This document shows positions 33,308-44,047 of a DNA stretch of 51,431 nucleotides, piece after piece. The notes under the pieces were generated by a model. It was given only the letters and a program-made list of their open reading frames with translations. It ran no database searches and was not told the DNA's origin. Origin of the DNA: Eubacteriaceae bacterium. Its GTDB lineage: Bacteria; Bacillota; Clostridia; Lachnospirales; Lachnospiraceae. The stretch is taken from contig CAJTCR010000037.1 in NCBI GenBank assembly GCA_910574915.1, forward strand, positions 1-51,431. The letters are read 5' to 3'. Positions within the stretch are counted from its first letter, which is position 1, and every line of letters begins with the position of its first letter. Both the position numbers and the translations under genes were made by a program.

Positions 33308-34375
33308 ATGCAAAAAACGTCAGTACGAAAAGTATATGAGGATGAAATCAAACCTGACAGGGCAGATGAGGCTATTATACAGGCTGGGGAAATACTAAAG
33401 AAAGGCGGCCTTGTGGCATTTCCGACAGAAACCGTCTATGGGCTTGGAGCGAATGCGCTGAGCGCAGATGCAGCGGCGAAGATCTATGCCGCAAAAGGCA
33501 GGCCGTCAGACAATCCGCTGATCGTGCATATCTGTTGTTTTGAGGATATCCATGCGATCGTGGCGAATGTACCCAGGCAGGCACGGCTTTTAGCCGATGC
33601 ATTCTGGCCGGGGCCGCTTACGATGATTCTGCAAAAGAGTAAAATCGTGCCTTATGAGACAACAGGCGGTATGGATACGGTAGCGGTCAGGATGCCGGCA
33701 AACCGTATTGCGCTGGCATTGATCCGTGAAGGCGGCGGATATATCGCAGCACCGAGTGCGAATACCTCAGGCAGGCCAAGCCCGACCGAGGCAGATCATG
33801 TATATGAAGACTTAAACGGAAAGATTCCTCTGATTTTAGACGGAGGAGAAGTAGGCATTGGTATTGAATCTACGATTATAGACTTAACTGAGCAGGTGCC
33901 GACGATTTTGCGTCCGGGATTTATTACGCAAAAGATGCTCTCAGACGTTATCGGCGAAGTGCAAACAGATCCTGGAATGCTTGCGCAGGATGCAAAAATC
34001 AAGCCGAAAGCTCCCGGCATGAAATACAGGCATTATGCGCCAAGGGCAGAAATGATCCTTGTCGAAGGCACACAGGAACAGGTTGTGAAGAAAATCAGCC
34101 AGCTTGCAGAAGAAATGACGGCTGCCGGCAGGCAGGTAGGGATTATCGGTACAAAAGAGACAGCAGGACAATATAAACAAGGTGTTGTCTTTAGTATCGG
34201 AAGCAGGCAGGAAGAAGAAGAAATTGCTCATAATCTTTATAGGATATTAAGAAGCTTGGATGCATCTGGTGTGGACATTATTTATGCGGAAAGCTTTGAA
34301 ACGCCGCAGATCGGGCAGGCAATCAGAAACCGTCTGTTAAAAGCTGCCGGGCACCAGGTCATGCAAGTCAAGTAA
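33308..34375 (+). CDS. L-threonylcarbamoyladenylate synthase (Sua5/YwlC type)
   Basis: This 355-residue enzyme makes threonylcarbamoyl-AMP for the t6A modification of ANN-decoding tRNAs. The YrdC domain has KKGGLVAFPTETVYGLGANA, KGRPSDNPLIVHI, ANTSGRPSPTEA and the signature IESTIIDLTEQVPTILRPG. After a linker with PKAPGMKYRHYAP there is a C-terminal Sua5 domain (about 225-350), so this is the long Sua5 form. The order with a YwlE-like gene and the ATP synthase operon mirrors the ywlC-ywlE-atp neighbourhood in Bacillus. Confidence 0.94.
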   Translation: MQKTSVRKVYEDEIKPDRADEAIIQAGEILKKGGLVAFPTETVYGLGANALSADAAAKIYAAKGRPSDNPLIVHICCFEDIHAIVANVPRQARLLADAFWPGPLTMILQKSKIVPYETTGGMDTVAVRMPANRIALALIREGGGYIAAPSANTSGRPSPTEADHVYEDLNGKIPLILDGGEVGIGIESTIIDLTEQVPTILRPGFITQKMLSDVIGEVQTDPGMLAQDAKIKPKAPGMKYRHYAPRAEMILVEGTQEQVVKKISQLAEEMTAAGRQVGIIGTKETAGQYKQGVVFSIGSRQEEEEIAHNLYRILRSLDASGVDIIYAESFETPQIGQAIRNRLLKAAGHQVMQVK

Positions 34376-34388
34376 TTGGGGAGAATCT

Positions 34389-34841
34389 ATGGATACGTAC
34401 AGGAAAATCATTTTTGCAGACAGTGCCGGAAACAGCCGGGCGCCGATGGCAGCAGAGCTTTTGAAGGAATGTAAAATAAAATTGCCGATTGATGTTCAGG
34501 CACGCGGAATCGTTGTGCTGTTTCCAGAACCATTGAATCAAAAGGCTGAGGCAGTGTTGATAAGCAATGGGATTACGTTGGAAAAATATATGTCCAGCCA
34601 GTTAGAAGAAGAAGATTTTGCGCAGGATACACTGATTATTGTTATGGGAAACAGTGATAAGCAAAAGGTATTGGATTTGTTTGAACATGCGATTCCTGAA
34701 AATGTGCAGGTATTAACGGAGTTAGTAGGCGACGAGCTGGAAATTATGGACCCATATGGCGGCACATTGCAGGCATATGGGCTTTGCTATGAGACACTGA
34801 GCAAATCTATAAAAAAGCTTGCCATTATGTTAAACAGCTAA
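34389..34841 (+). CDS. Low-molecular-weight phosphatase homologue lacking the catalytic Cys
   Basis: This 150-residue protein has the LMW protein phosphatase/YwlE fold. Known active members carry Cx5R near the N-terminus (CxGNxCRSP). Here the equivalent stretch is DSAGNSRAPMAAELL: D11 replaces the nucleophilic Cys while R17 and the following APMAAELL helix remain. The general-acid region is kept as MDPYGG (D121). In Bacillus YwlE removes phosphate from arginine. Without the Cys it is probably not a phosphatase of the usual mechanism; it may bind phospho-proteins or another anion. It lies 13 bases after the Sua5 gene. Confidence 0.85.
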   Translation: MDTYRKIIFADSAGNSRAPMAAELLKECKIKLPIDVQARGIVVLFPEPLNQKAEAVLISNGITLEKYMSSQLEEEDFAQDTLIIVMGNSDKQKVLDLFEHAIPENVQVLTELVGDELEIMDPYGGTLQAYGLCYETLSKSIKKLAIMLNS

Positions 34842-34891
34842 AAAGGACAGCCGGGATTTGAAGATGTTGGAAAGAGGGAACAAGAATAAGC

Positions 34892-34936
34892 ATGGTACAT
34901 TTTGGGAACAACTAACTCAAAATGTACCATTTTTTC
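34892..34936 (+). terminator. Terminator before the ATP synthase operon
   Basis: ATGGTACATTTTG and CAAAATGTACCAT form a perfect 13-bp stem with a 13-base loop, followed by T6. Confidence 0.94.
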
Positions 34937-34958
34937 AATAATTATTGCCAAAATATTA

Positions 34959-34986
34959 TAGACAATTTAAACATTAGTGCTATAAT
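34959..34986 (+). promoter_or_regulatory. Promoter of the ATP synthase operon
   Basis: TAGACA and consensus TATAAT are spaced by 16 bases, followed by a ~35-base leader. Confidence 0.75.
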
Positions 34987-35027
34987 GTATTTAGTGGATT
35001 TATGCACTTTAGAAGGAATAAGGTGAA

Positions 35028-35261
35028 ATGAGAAAAAAACAAAAGGTTTTTCAGGCATTCACGATGGTTATTCAATTTGGACTGAATATGATTGTGCCGA
35101 TTATTATGTGCACGCTGTTCGGTGTTTGGATTGGTGAAAAATATCATATGCCGGCGATTACGGTTCTTTTGTTTTTAATGGGATCGGTTGCAGGATTTCG
35201 CAATATTTTTATAATGGCAAAAAAAATCTATCAGGATGAAAATAAAGAGGATAAGAATTGA
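35028..35261 (+). CDS. AtpZ/AtpI-family small membrane protein
   Basis: This 77-residue protein has two membrane spans (FGLNMIVPIIMCTLFGVWIG and ITVLLFLMGSVAGFRNIFIM). The pattern GVWIGEKYHMPAITVLLFLMG is that of AtpZ/AtpI-like subunits found first in bacterial atp operons and thought to help c-ring assembly or ion transport. AGAAGGAATAAGGTGA precedes the ATG. It is followed by a second, longer subunit-I-like gene. Confidence 0.85.
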   Translation: MRKKQKVFQAFTMVIQFGLNMIVPIIMCTLFGVWIGEKYHMPAITVLLFLMGSVAGFRNIFIMAKKIYQDENKEDKN

Positions 35262-35271
35262 GGGAACAGCC

Positions 35272-35718
35272 ATGTTCAGACGGTTAAATGAAGCGCTTCC
35301 CGAATTGCTGCTTGGAATCCTGCTTTATGGAATAGTCATACAGCTAACGGGCGTCTGGTTTGTAAAAGATCCGCTTCGCTACAGCAGCGGCCTTTGGATA
35401 GGGATACTGACTGCGATGGCGATGGCTTATCATATTGCGCGTATCATTGCAGAAACAGTAGGTTTTATAGATCCCGAGAAGGCGAGAGGGAGAATTATCG
35501 CAAAAGGGATTGCGCGTTATATCGCCGTTGTAATTGTGTTTACAGTTACGATGTATTTTGATCTTGGTAACCTTGTCACGCTGTTTATCGGTGTGATGGG
35601 TTTAAAGATATCGGCTTATTTACAGCCGGCACTGCACAAGGTGCTTAAAAAAGTAACAGGAAAAGGTGGTGGGTCTTCGGACGAAACTAACACTGTGGAA
35701 AGGGAGGTGAAAATGTGA
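35272..35718 (+). CDS. atpI: ATP synthase subunit I-like membrane protein
   Basis: This 148-residue protein has four hydrophobic segments: two at about 10-55 and two at about 80-120. Its position between AtpZ and atpB, together with the four-span pattern and the basic C-terminus, fits subunit I (AtpI), a c-ring assembly factor. Sequence conservation in this family is low, so the call rests on topology and place. The ATG at 35272 is chosen over an in-frame ATG at 35236 that lies inside the previous gene. It overlaps atpB by four bases. Confidence 0.72.
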   Translation: MFRRLNEALPELLLGILLYGIVIQLTGVWFVKDPLRYSSGLWIGILTAMAMAYHIARIIAETVGFIDPEKARGRIIAKGIARYIAVVIVFTVTMYFDLGNLVTLFIGVMGLKISAYLQPALHKVLKKVTGKGGGSSDETNTVEREVKM

Positions 35719-36449
35719 CAAATGCAATCGTAATGTCATCCAGTGCCGATAATATTGATTTTATGATCCACGGATTGTTTTCTTACAATTTGTTTGGCCA
35801 TGAAGTCTGGATTACTTCGTCCCATGTATGTATACTTATCGTTATGCTGTTTTTGATTGGATTTGCGCTTATAGCAAATATCAAAATGCGTCATGCAACA
35901 GAGATACCGGATACATTCCAAAATATATTGGAGTTGATTGTCAGTTCACTGGATGGAGTAGTAGAAGGGACTATGGGAAAAAATGCTACAAAGTTCGTCA
36001 ATTATATCAGTACGATCTTTATATTTATTCTGGTGAGCAATATCTCTGGTCTGTTTGGCTTAAGGCCGCCGACAGCGGATTATGGCACGACACTTGCACT
36101 GGGCTTGATTACATTTACTCTGATACATGTTTGTCAGTTCAGGTATCAGAGCCCGAAAAAAATCTGGACAGACATGTGCTCGCCATTACCACCATGGCTT
36201 CCAATCTGGTTTCCGATTAACCTGATCAGTGAAATTGCAGTACCGATTTCTCTGTCTTTGCGTTTATTTGCAAATGTGTTATCTGGAACCGTTATGATGG
36301 CGCTCGTTTATGGACTGTTGTCGAAAGTGGCGATTATCTGGCCGGCAGCGCTTCATTTGTATTTTGATTTGTTCTCAGGAGCAATTCAGACGTATGTATT
36401 CTGTATGCTGACAATGACTTATATCAGCCAGCAGATGGATACGGACTAG
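35715..36449 (+). CDS. atpB: F-type ATPase subunit a
   Basis: This 244-residue membrane subunit forms the ion half-channels against the c-ring. It has at least five hydrophobic spans, and the essential Arg is visible in ISLSLRLFANVLSG; the last spans (LYFDLFSGAIQTYVFCMLTM) carry conserved polar residues. The start is GTG behind AAAGGGAGGTG, overlapping the subunit-I gene. Next comes atpE. Confidence 0.95.
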   Translation: MTNAIVMSSSADNIDFMIHGLFSYNLFGHEVWITSSHVCILIVMLFLIGFALIANIKMRHATEIPDTFQNILELIVSSLDGVVEGTMGKNATKFVNYISTIFIFILVSNISGLFGLRPPTADYGTTLALGLITFTLIHVCQFRYQSPKKIWTDMCSPLPPWLPIWFPINLISEIAVPISLSLRLFANVLSGTVMMALVYGLLSKVAIIWPAALHLYFDLFSGAIQTYVFCMLTMTYISQQMDTD

Positions 36450-36466
36450 ATTTTTTAGTCTTATAA

Positions 36467-36751
<285 letters not shown>

Positions 36752-36820
36752 TACGCAAAGGGACGTATCATACGTCTGTGGTATGGAAGAAAGACGGAAA
36801 GGAGGCTGAACTGAGCGAAC

Positions 36821-37336
36821 ATGGATAGATTATTTAATCTTGATTTTCAGTTAATTCATGATGCGGTGCTTCTTGCGATCGCAATCTTTGTACTGTTTCT
36901 TGCATTATCTTATATGCTGCTGAATCCGGTCAGAAAGATGCTCTATGACAGACAGAGAAAGATTCAAAGCGATATTGACAATGCAAAGGGCGATAAAGAA
37001 AAAGCTTCTGCGATGAAAGCAGAATATGAAGAAAAGCTGAAAAACGCAGAGAAAGAAGCAGAGGCCATTTTAAGTGAAGCACGTCAGAAGGCATTGAAAA
37101 ATGAAGCGCATATTATTGACGAGGCGAAACAGGAAGCTGCACGTATCATCCAGCGCGCAAATGAAGAAGCGAAGCTTGAAAAGAGCCGTGCTTTGGATGA
37201 GATGAAGCAGGAGATGATTACGGTTGCTTCTATGATGGCTGCAAAGGTTGTAGCAGCATCGATTGATACAACCGTTCAGAATGGGCTTGTGGAAGAGACA
37301 TTGAAAGAAATGGGTGATTCGACATGGCAAAGCTAG
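36821..37336 (+). CDS. atpF: F-type ATPase subunit b
   Basis: This 171-residue stator subunit has one N-terminal membrane span (LLAIAIFVLFLALSYMLL) and a long charged helix (about 35-150) that forms the peripheral stalk. The sequence LNPVRKMLYDRQRKI after the span is typical. AAAGGAGG lies about 16 bases before the ATG, with GAGCG closer. It overlaps atpH by 13 bases. Confidence 0.95.
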   Translation: MDRLFNLDFQLIHDAVLLAIAIFVLFLALSYMLLNPVRKMLYDRQRKIQSDIDNAKGDKEKASAMKAEYEEKLKNAEKEAEAILSEARQKALKNEAHIIDEAKQEAARIIQRANEEAKLEKSRALDEMKQEMITVASMMAAKVVAASIDTTVQNGLVEETLKEMGDSTWQS

Positions 37337-37878
37337 TTTCAAAAACATATGGAGATGCATTATTTGAGCTGGCTTTGGAGTCTGGACAGATCGACTCGCT
37401 GTTTGAGGAATCAAAACGGATGCTTGCGATTGTTCAGACAAACGAAGATCTTGCAAAGATGATGAATCATCCAAAAATTGTAGTAGAAGAAAAACAAAAA
37501 ATCATAGAGGCCGTTTTTAAAGACCATGCGTCGAAGGAAATGACCGGGCTAATGATGATGATTATAGCCAAAGGACATTACCAGGAATTTGACGGGGTGC
37601 TGGACTATTTTATCACGCAGGTGAAAGAATATAAAAAGATAGGGACTGCCTATATTACATCTGCGATGGAACTGTCTTTAATGCAGAAAGATGCAATACG
37701 CAGAAAGTTGCTGGAGACGACAGAATATGTACAGTTTGAATTGGTCTATAAGGTAGATCCATCCCTGATCGGGGGGATCGTGATTCGGATTGGGGACAGA
37801 GTTGTGGATGGCAGTGTCAGAAATAAGCTTGCCAGGATGACTTGCGAATTATCAAAATTGAAGTTACAGATGCCGTAG
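37324..37878 (+). CDS. atpH: F-type ATPase subunit delta
   Basis: This 184-residue stator cap links F1 to subunit b. It opens with KTYGDALFELALESGQ, and the conserved C-terminal part is VDPSLIGGIVIRIGDRVVDGSVRNKL, characteristic of OSCP/delta. The start lies inside the end of atpF, giving coupling. Confidence 0.95.
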   Translation: MAKLVSKTYGDALFELALESGQIDSLFEESKRMLAIVQTNEDLAKMMNHPKIVVEEKQKIIEAVFKDHASKEMTGLMMMIIAKGHYQEFDGVLDYFITQVKEYKKIGTAYITSAMELSLMQKDAIRRKLLETTEYVQFELVYKVDPSLIGGIVIRIGDRVVDGSVRNKLARMTCELSKLKLQMP

Positions 37879-37918
37879 CAATATGGCAAAAACAGTTGAA
37901 AGTAGGTGACTATTGTCC

Positions 37919-39424
37919 ATGAATTTAAAACCAGAGGAGATTAGTTCGGTCATCAAAGAACAGATTAAAAGATATGCTGCGGAGCTGGAAGTCGCTGATG
38001 TAGGTACAGTCATCCAGGTGGCGGACGGTATCGCGCGTATCCACGGGCTGGAAAATGCGATGCAGGGCGAACTGTTGGAATTCCCAGGTGAAGTATATGG
38101 AATGGTATTGAACCTCGAAGAAGATAACGTTGGTGCCGTATTGCTCGGTGACCAGAAAAGTATCAACGAGGGTGATACCGTAAAAACGACTGGCAGAGTC
38201 GTAGAGGTTCCGGTTGGAGACGCCATGACTGGACGTGTTGTCAACGCATTGGGACAGCCGATCGATGGCAAAGGGCCGATTAGAACAGATAAATACCGTC
38301 AGATCGAAAGAGTCGCATCCGGCGTTATTTCAAGAAAATCCGTTGATACGCCGTTGCAGACGGGTATTAAGGCGATCGATTCTATGGTGCCGATCGGAAG
38401 AGGACAGCGCGAGCTGATTATCGGAGACCGCCAGACTGGTAAAACAGCGATTGCCATTGATACGATTATCAACCAAAAAGGGCAGGGTGTCCATTGTATC
38501 TATGTAGCGATCGGACAGAAAGCTTCTACCGTTGCTTCTATTGTAAAGACACTGGAAGAATTTGGCGCGATGGATTATACGACGATTGTAGCATCAACAG
38601 CGAGCGAGCTTGCTCCGCTCCAGTATATTGCGCCTTATTCAGGATGCGCGATTGGTGAGGAATGGATGGAAAACGGCGAGGATGTACTTGTTGTCTATGA
38701 CGACTTAAGCAAACATGCGACGGCATACCGTACGCTTTCTTTGCTTTTGAGAAGACCGCCAGGACGTGAGGCATATCCGGGCGACGTATTCTATCTGCAT
38801 TCGAGACTGTTGGAGCGTGCTGCAAGGCTTTCTGATAAATTAGGAGGCGGTTCCCTTACCGCACTGCCGATTATCGAAACGCAGGCGGGCGACGTGTCTG
38901 CATACATTCCGACTAACGTTATATCGATTACAGACGGGCAGATTTATCTTGAGACGGAAATGTTTAACGCAGGCTTCCGTCCGGCGATTAATGCAGGTCT
39001 ATCGGTATCCCGTGTAGGCGGTTCTGCGCAGATTAAGGCGATTAAGAAGATTTCGGCTCCGATTCGTACCGAGCTGGCACAGTACAGAGAGCTGGCTGCT
39101 TTTTCACAGTTTGGTTCCGAGCTGGATGCGGATACAAAGGAAAAGCTGATGCAGGGTGAACGAATCCGTGAGATCTTAAAGCAGCCGCAGTATCAGCCGA
39201 TGCCGGTAGAAAAGCAGGTAATTATTATCTATGCCGCTACAAAGAAATATCTGATGGATATTCCGACCGAAGATGTACTGCGGTTTGAACAGGAGCTGTT
39301 TGAATATATTGATACAAAATATCCTGAGATCCCAGAGTCGATCCGTACGACGAAGGTACTTGAAGAGGATATGGAAAAGCAGTTAATTAAGGCAATCGAA
39401 GAGTGTAAAAAATCATTTCGGTAG
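37919..39424 (+). CDS. atpA: F-type ATPase subunit alpha
   Basis: This 501-residue regulatory F1 subunit has the P-loop [11 protein letters not shown], the family signature [14 protein letters not shown], and [13 protein letters not shown]. It starts with the usual N-terminal [20 protein letters not shown] two codons upstream is in frame, but the ATG at 37919 is better spaced from AGGTGA. It follows atpH after 40 bases. Confidence 0.97.
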   Translation: MNLKPEEISSVIKEQIKRYAAELEVADVGTVIQVADGIARIHGLENAMQGELLEFPGEVYGMVLNLEEDNVGAVLLGDQKSINEGDTVKTTGRVVEVPVGDAMTGRVVNALGQPIDGKGPIRTDKYRQIERVASGVISRKSVDTPLQTGIKAIDSMVPIGRGQRELIIGDRQTGKTAIAIDTIINQKGQGVHCIYVAIGQKASTVASIVKTLEEFGAMDYTTIVASTASELAPLQYIAPYSGCAIGEEWMENGEDVLVVYDDLSKHATAYRTLSLLLRRPPGREAYPGDVFYLHSRLLERAARLSDKLGGGSLTALPIIETQAGDVSAYIPTNVISITDGQIYLETEMFNAGFRPAINAGLSVSRVGGSAQIKAIKKISAPIRTELAQYRELAAFSQFGSELDADTKEKLMQGERIREILKQPQYQPMPVEKQVIIIYAATKKYLMDIPTEDVLRFEQELFEYIDTKYPEIPESIRTTKVLEEDMEKQLIKAIEECKKSFR

Positions 39425-39442
39425 AAAAGGCGGTGATCAGTT

Positions 39443-40300
39443 ATGGCGTCTATGAGAGATATTAAAAGACGAAAAAGCAGCATACAAAGTACGCAGCAAA
39501 TCACAAAAGCCATGAAATTAGTTTCTACCGTAAAACTGCAAAAAGCAAAGACCCATGCAGAGCGGACAGACCCGTATTTCCAGCATATGTATCGTACCGT
39601 AACGTCTATCCTTGCCAGATCCGGCAATATGGACCATCCATATCTGGCGGACAATGGCTCGGACAAGACGGCAGTTGTAGTGATTACATCCAACCGCGGA
39701 CTTGCAGGAGGCTACAACTCGAACATTACAAAGCTTGTACAAAACAGCGGGCTTGCCAAGGATAAAGTACTTTTGTATACCATCGGTACCAAAGGAAGGG
39801 ATTCGCTCGAACGCAAAGGCTACCAGGTAGCAGAAGACGCTTCGGACGTAATTGAAAATCCTACGTATAAAGACGCAATGGAAATATGCGATAAAGTATT
39901 AAAGGATTATGCGCAGGGAAAGATCGGCTCGATCTATCTGGCGTATACGCATTTTAAAAATACAGTCGTGCATATTCCTAGCTTGATGAAGCTGCTTCCG
40001 GTCGAATTTTCAGAAGCAGAGCTTTCAGCAGCCGATAAAAACCTGATTATGAATTATGAGCCGAACGAAAGGGAAGCGCTGGATATGATTATCCCAAAAT
40101 ACGTAACCAGTATTTTTTATGGTGCGCTTGTAGAAGCAGTCGCAAGTGAAAACGGCGCCAGGATGCAGGCGATGGATTCTGCGACAAGCAATGCGGAAGA
40201 AATGATTAGTGATTTGTCTTTGAAATACAACCGTGCCCGCCAGGGTTCCATTACACAGGAATTGACCGAAATTATAGCAGGTGCGGAAGCAATCAGTTAG
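39443..40300 (+). CDS. atpG: F-type ATPase subunit gamma
   Basis: This 285-residue central rotor shaft has the expected N-terminal coiled coil (MRDIKRRKSSIQSTQQITKAMK), the Rossmann-like core with SNRGLAGGYNSN, and the C-terminal helix ARQGSITQELTEIIAGAEAI. AAAAGGCGGTGATC precedes the ATG. Confidence 0.97.
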   Translation: MASMRDIKRRKSSIQSTQQITKAMKLVSTVKLQKAKTHAERTDPYFQHMYRTVTSILARSGNMDHPYLADNGSDKTAVVVITSNRGLAGGYNSNITKLVQNSGLAKDKVLLYTIGTKGRDSLERKGYQVAEDASDVIENPTYKDAMEICDKVLKDYAQGKIGSIYLAYTHFKNTVVHIPSLMKLLPVEFSEAELSAADKNLIMNYEPNEREALDMIIPKYVTSIFYGALVEAVASENGARMQAMDSATSNAEEMISDLSLKYNRARQGSITQELTEIIAGAEAIS

Positions 40301-40345
40301 TATCGTAATGGTTGCGGATATAGTTAGATAGAAAAGGAGTGATAG

Positions 40346-41740
<1,395 letters not shown>

Positions 41741-41751
41741 GGGGTGACGGT

Positions 41752-42159
41752 ATGGCAGATGCAAACAGATTGTTTCAGGTAGAGATTATTACACCAGAGC
41801 GTGTATTTTATACCGGGGAAGCTTCTATGATCGAATTTACGACGACAGAAGGCGACATCGGTGTATACAAGCACCACATCCCATTGACCGCGGTGCTTTC
41901 ACCGGGCATTGTCACGATTACAGAAAATAACGGAGCAAAAAAAGCAGCCGTGCATTCTGGATTTGCTGAGATCCTGGGCGATAAGGTCACACTTCTTGCC
42001 GAGATCGCAGAATGGCCGGACGAGATTGATAAAAACCGGGCGGAAGAGGCGAAAATGCGCGCAGAACGCCGCTTGAAAGTAAAAGAAGCCGGACTGGATG
42101 TAAAACGTGCGGAAATTGCTTTGAAGAAGGCGCTGATTCGTATTGATGTAGCGAAATAA
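41752..42159 (+). CDS. atpC: F-type ATPase subunit epsilon
   Basis: This 135-residue subunit binds gamma and can inhibit ATP hydrolysis. The beta-sandwich domain (FQVEIITPERVFYTGEAS; TEGDIGVYKHHIPLTAVL) is followed by a helical hairpin (RAEEAKMRAERRL...). It is the last gene of the operon and is followed by a terminator. Confidence 0.95.
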   Translation: MADANRLFQVEIITPERVFYTGEASMIEFTTTEGDIGVYKHHIPLTAVLSPGIVTITENNGAKKAAVHSGFAEILGDKVTLLAEIAEWPDEIDKNRAEEAKMRAERRLKVKEAGLDVKRAEIALKKALIRIDVAK

Positions 42160-42177
42160 CAGTTATAAAAACGGAAT

Positions 42178-42221
42178 GTAGAGCGTGTTTTGATAGTGCA
42201 AACACGCTCTATATTATTTTG
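42178..42221 (+). terminator. Terminator of the ATP synthase operon
   Basis: TAGAGCGTGTT and AACACGCTCTA form the stem, followed by TATTATTTTG. The recombinase gene ends just beyond on the other strand. Confidence 0.85.
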
Positions 42222-42226
42222 TTTGT

Positions 42227-42805
42227 TCACAATTCCAGTTCTAAATAAACGTAGTCTTTTTCATCCTGATCGATTCCCAGATATCTTTTTGTAATCTGAT
42301 AAGAAGAATGGTTGTAAATATCCATCAGCAGAACGGGCGATATTCCCTGTTTCCATGCGTGATAGCCAAACGTCTTGCGCAGTGAGTGACAACTGATATG
42401 TTCTTCGTGGATCGCTTTTCTTGCCGCGTCGCGTATAATTCGAAAAGCCTGCGAGCGGCAGAGCGGATTGGAAGGATCGGTTCGTTTGGAAAAAATATAG
42501 TCCTGCGGGTCTGGGATGCGCTGGTCTTTAAGCCTTTTTAACGCTTCTTTGACGTGAAAATTTAAAGCGACTGCTTTTCTTTTGTTTGTCTTTTTTTCCA
42601 ATACGATTACGTGCTTTTTGAATTTGTCCATAGAGAAGTCGTAGACATCTTTCCAGTGCAGTTCCAAAATATCACTGATACGCAGCGCGGTATGCAGGCC
42701 AAGGATTACCAGTGCATAATTACGAGGATTTGGACGTACTGCTTTGTAATAGTCCATAAATTTTTTTAAATCTTCTTTACTTTTTATCGGTTGTGTTGTA
42801 CCCAT
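42227..42805 (-). CDS. Single-domain tyrosine recombinase
   Basis: This 192-residue site-specific recombinase has all catalytic residues in place: R42 (ALRISDIL), K71/K72 (EKKTNKRK), H140 and R143 (CHSLRKTFGYHAW), H166 (NHSSYQITKRYL) and nucleophile Y175. The N-terminal core-binding SAM-like domain is reduced to ~25 residues, so the protein is shorter than XerC/D or phage integrases (~300). It stands alone on the minus strand between atpC and the SRP RNA, with no visible element ends or cargo. It may act on chromosomal sites or be a domesticated remnant; the sequence looks intact. Confidence 0.9.
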   Translation of the reverse strand: MGTTQPIKSKEDLKKFMDYYKAVRPNPRNYALVILGLHTALRISDILELHWKDVYDFSMDKFKKHVIVLEKKTNKRKAVALNFHVKEALKRLKDQRIPDPQDYIFSKRTDPSNPLCRSQAFRIIRDAARKAIHEEHISCHSLRKTFGYHAWKQGISPVLLMDIYNHSSYQITKRYLGIDQDEKDYVYLELEL

Positions 42806-42942
42806 TTTCCCTGCTTTCTGGCAGCGTCCTACTGCCCCTTTTCATTTTTCTTTCGTATGTTTTCTAATAGTTTCAGATAGAATTAGATAGAGGAATTTTA
42901 GCTCATTTTTTTCAGAATGAAAACAGAATTTTACAGATTAAA

Positions 42943-42974
42943 AAGCGCCATCCAGTTGTATCTGGATAGCGCTT
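42943..42974. terminator. Hairpin upstream of the recombinase gene, possible minus-strand terminator
   Basis: AAGCGCCATCCAG and CTGGATAGCGCTT form a stem with a 6-base loop. On the minus strand it is followed by TTTTTAAT, so it could stop transcription coming from the right. It could also be a recombinase-related site. The rest of 42806-43000 is A/T rich and holds two copies of AGATAGA 11 bases apart. Confidence 0.5.
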
Positions 42975-42999
42975 GAATTTGAAATATTGCAAAAATGAT

Positions 43000-43028
43000 T
43001 TGACAATCAAAAAGAAACACTATATAAT
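43000..43028 (+). promoter_or_regulatory. Promoter of the SRP RNA gene
   Basis: TTGACA and TATAAT, both consensus, with 17-base spacing, seven bases before the proposed RNA 5' end. Confidence 0.92.
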
Positions 43029-43034
43029 AAAAAT

Positions 43035-43296
43035 CGGACAGCCGGGGCGCTAGCGGTGCCCTGTACCAGCAATCCGCTATAGCTGGGGTGATATCCTGCC
43101 CCGGGTCTTTCGATTGTAAAGCAGCCCCTGGTAAGTGGCGTTGACGTCTGGGTCTTACGCAACAGGAACTTGTGAACCGTGTCAGGTCAGGAATGGAGCA
43201 GCACTAAGCAAGACCTCTTGTGTGCCGTGAGGGTGCCTGGGCCGAGTTAACTGCCAGGGTAACGTTTAGGATCAGGATTCAAAGCAGGATGTCCAT
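43035..43296 (+). ncRNA. ffs: Signal recognition particle RNA, large bacterial type
   Basis: The stretch around 43181-43210 (GTCAGGTCAGGAATGGAGCA then GCACTAAGC) is the conserved helix-8 region that binds Ffh. The 5' part, with GGGGCGCTAGCGGTGCCCTG and CCAGCAATCCGCTATAGCTGG, forms an Alu-like domain as in the ~270-nt Bacillus/Clostridium scRNA. The terminal bases GGACA near 43036 pair with TGTCC near 43290. Length is about 260 nt; exact ends are estimated. It works with Ffh in co-translational protein targeting. Confidence 0.93.
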
Positions 43297-43325
43297 AAAA
43301 AAATCAGTAAGGAAATACAGCAAAG

Positions 43326-43358
43326 CGCGGGTCAGTTTTTGAAATGCCTGCGTTTTTT
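43326..43358 (+). terminator. Probable terminator after the SRP RNA
   Basis: CGCGGG and CCTGCG (one G-T pair) enclose a 15-base loop, followed by T6. Confidence 0.65.
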
Positions 43359-43396
43359 ATATGCATCGTTCAAAGCATTTTTGAGGAGAAATAATT

Positions 43397-44047
43397 ATGA
43401 TAAAAGCAGTGATATTTGATATGGACGGATTGATGATCGATACAGAAAAGCTGCTGCAAAAATACTGGCTTGTGGCAGCGCATACTTATGGATATGCGAT
43501 GGAAAAACAGCATGTGCTCGGCATCCGAAGCCTTGCAGCAAAATATGCGGCGCCAAAATTGCAGGCAGAGCTTGGCACAGATTTTGATTATGAAAAGGTA
43601 AGGTCTTTACGCATAAAGCTTATGAACGAGCATATTGACGCATACGGCGTAGAAGAAAAGCCAGGGCTTGGCGAATTGCTTGCTTATCTAAAGCAGAACG
43701 CTTATCTGACTGCGGTAGCGACTGCTACAGACTGGGAGCGTACCAAACGGTATTTAGGATCGATCGGAAGGCTTTCGTATTTTGATGAGATCGTATGTGC
43801 GCCGATGGTGGCAAACGGAAAGCCTGCGCCGGATATTTATCTCGAAGCGGCAAGGCGCCTGAACGTAGAGCCGTCACAGTGCATGGCGTTAGAAGACTCT
43901 CCAAATGGGATATTAGCGGCGTACCGCGCCGGGATGTACCCGGTTATGGTGCCTGACTTGAGCGAACCAGACGAGGATACGAAAAAGCTGCTGTACCGAT
44001 GTGTCGGTGATCTGTCGCAGGTGATTGATTTGTTGAAAAATATTTAA
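43397..44047 (+). CDS. HAD-family phosphatase, beta-phosphoglucomutase-like
   Basis: This 216-residue HAD hydrolase has motif I FDMDGLMIDTE (nucleophile Asp and general acid Asp), motif II in AVATATDW, motif III Lys in NGKPAPDIYLEAA and motif IV LEDSPNGILAA. The helical cap after motif I places it in the beta-phosphoglucomutase-like subgroup, whose members act on small phosphosugars or nucleotides; the substrate cannot be told. TTGAGGAGAAATAATT precedes the ATG. It follows the SRP RNA and precedes the serpin gene. Confidence 0.92.
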   Translation: MIKAVIFDMDGLMIDTEKLLQKYWLVAAHTYGYAMEKQHVLGIRSLAAKYAAPKLQAELGTDFDYEKVRSLRIKLMNEHIDAYGVEEKPGLGELLAYLKQNAYLTAVATATDWERTKRYLGSIGRLSYFDEIVCAPMVANGKPAPDIYLEAARRLNVEPSQCMALEDSPNGILAAYRAGMYPVMVPDLSEPDEDTKKLLYRCVGDLSQVIDLLKNI

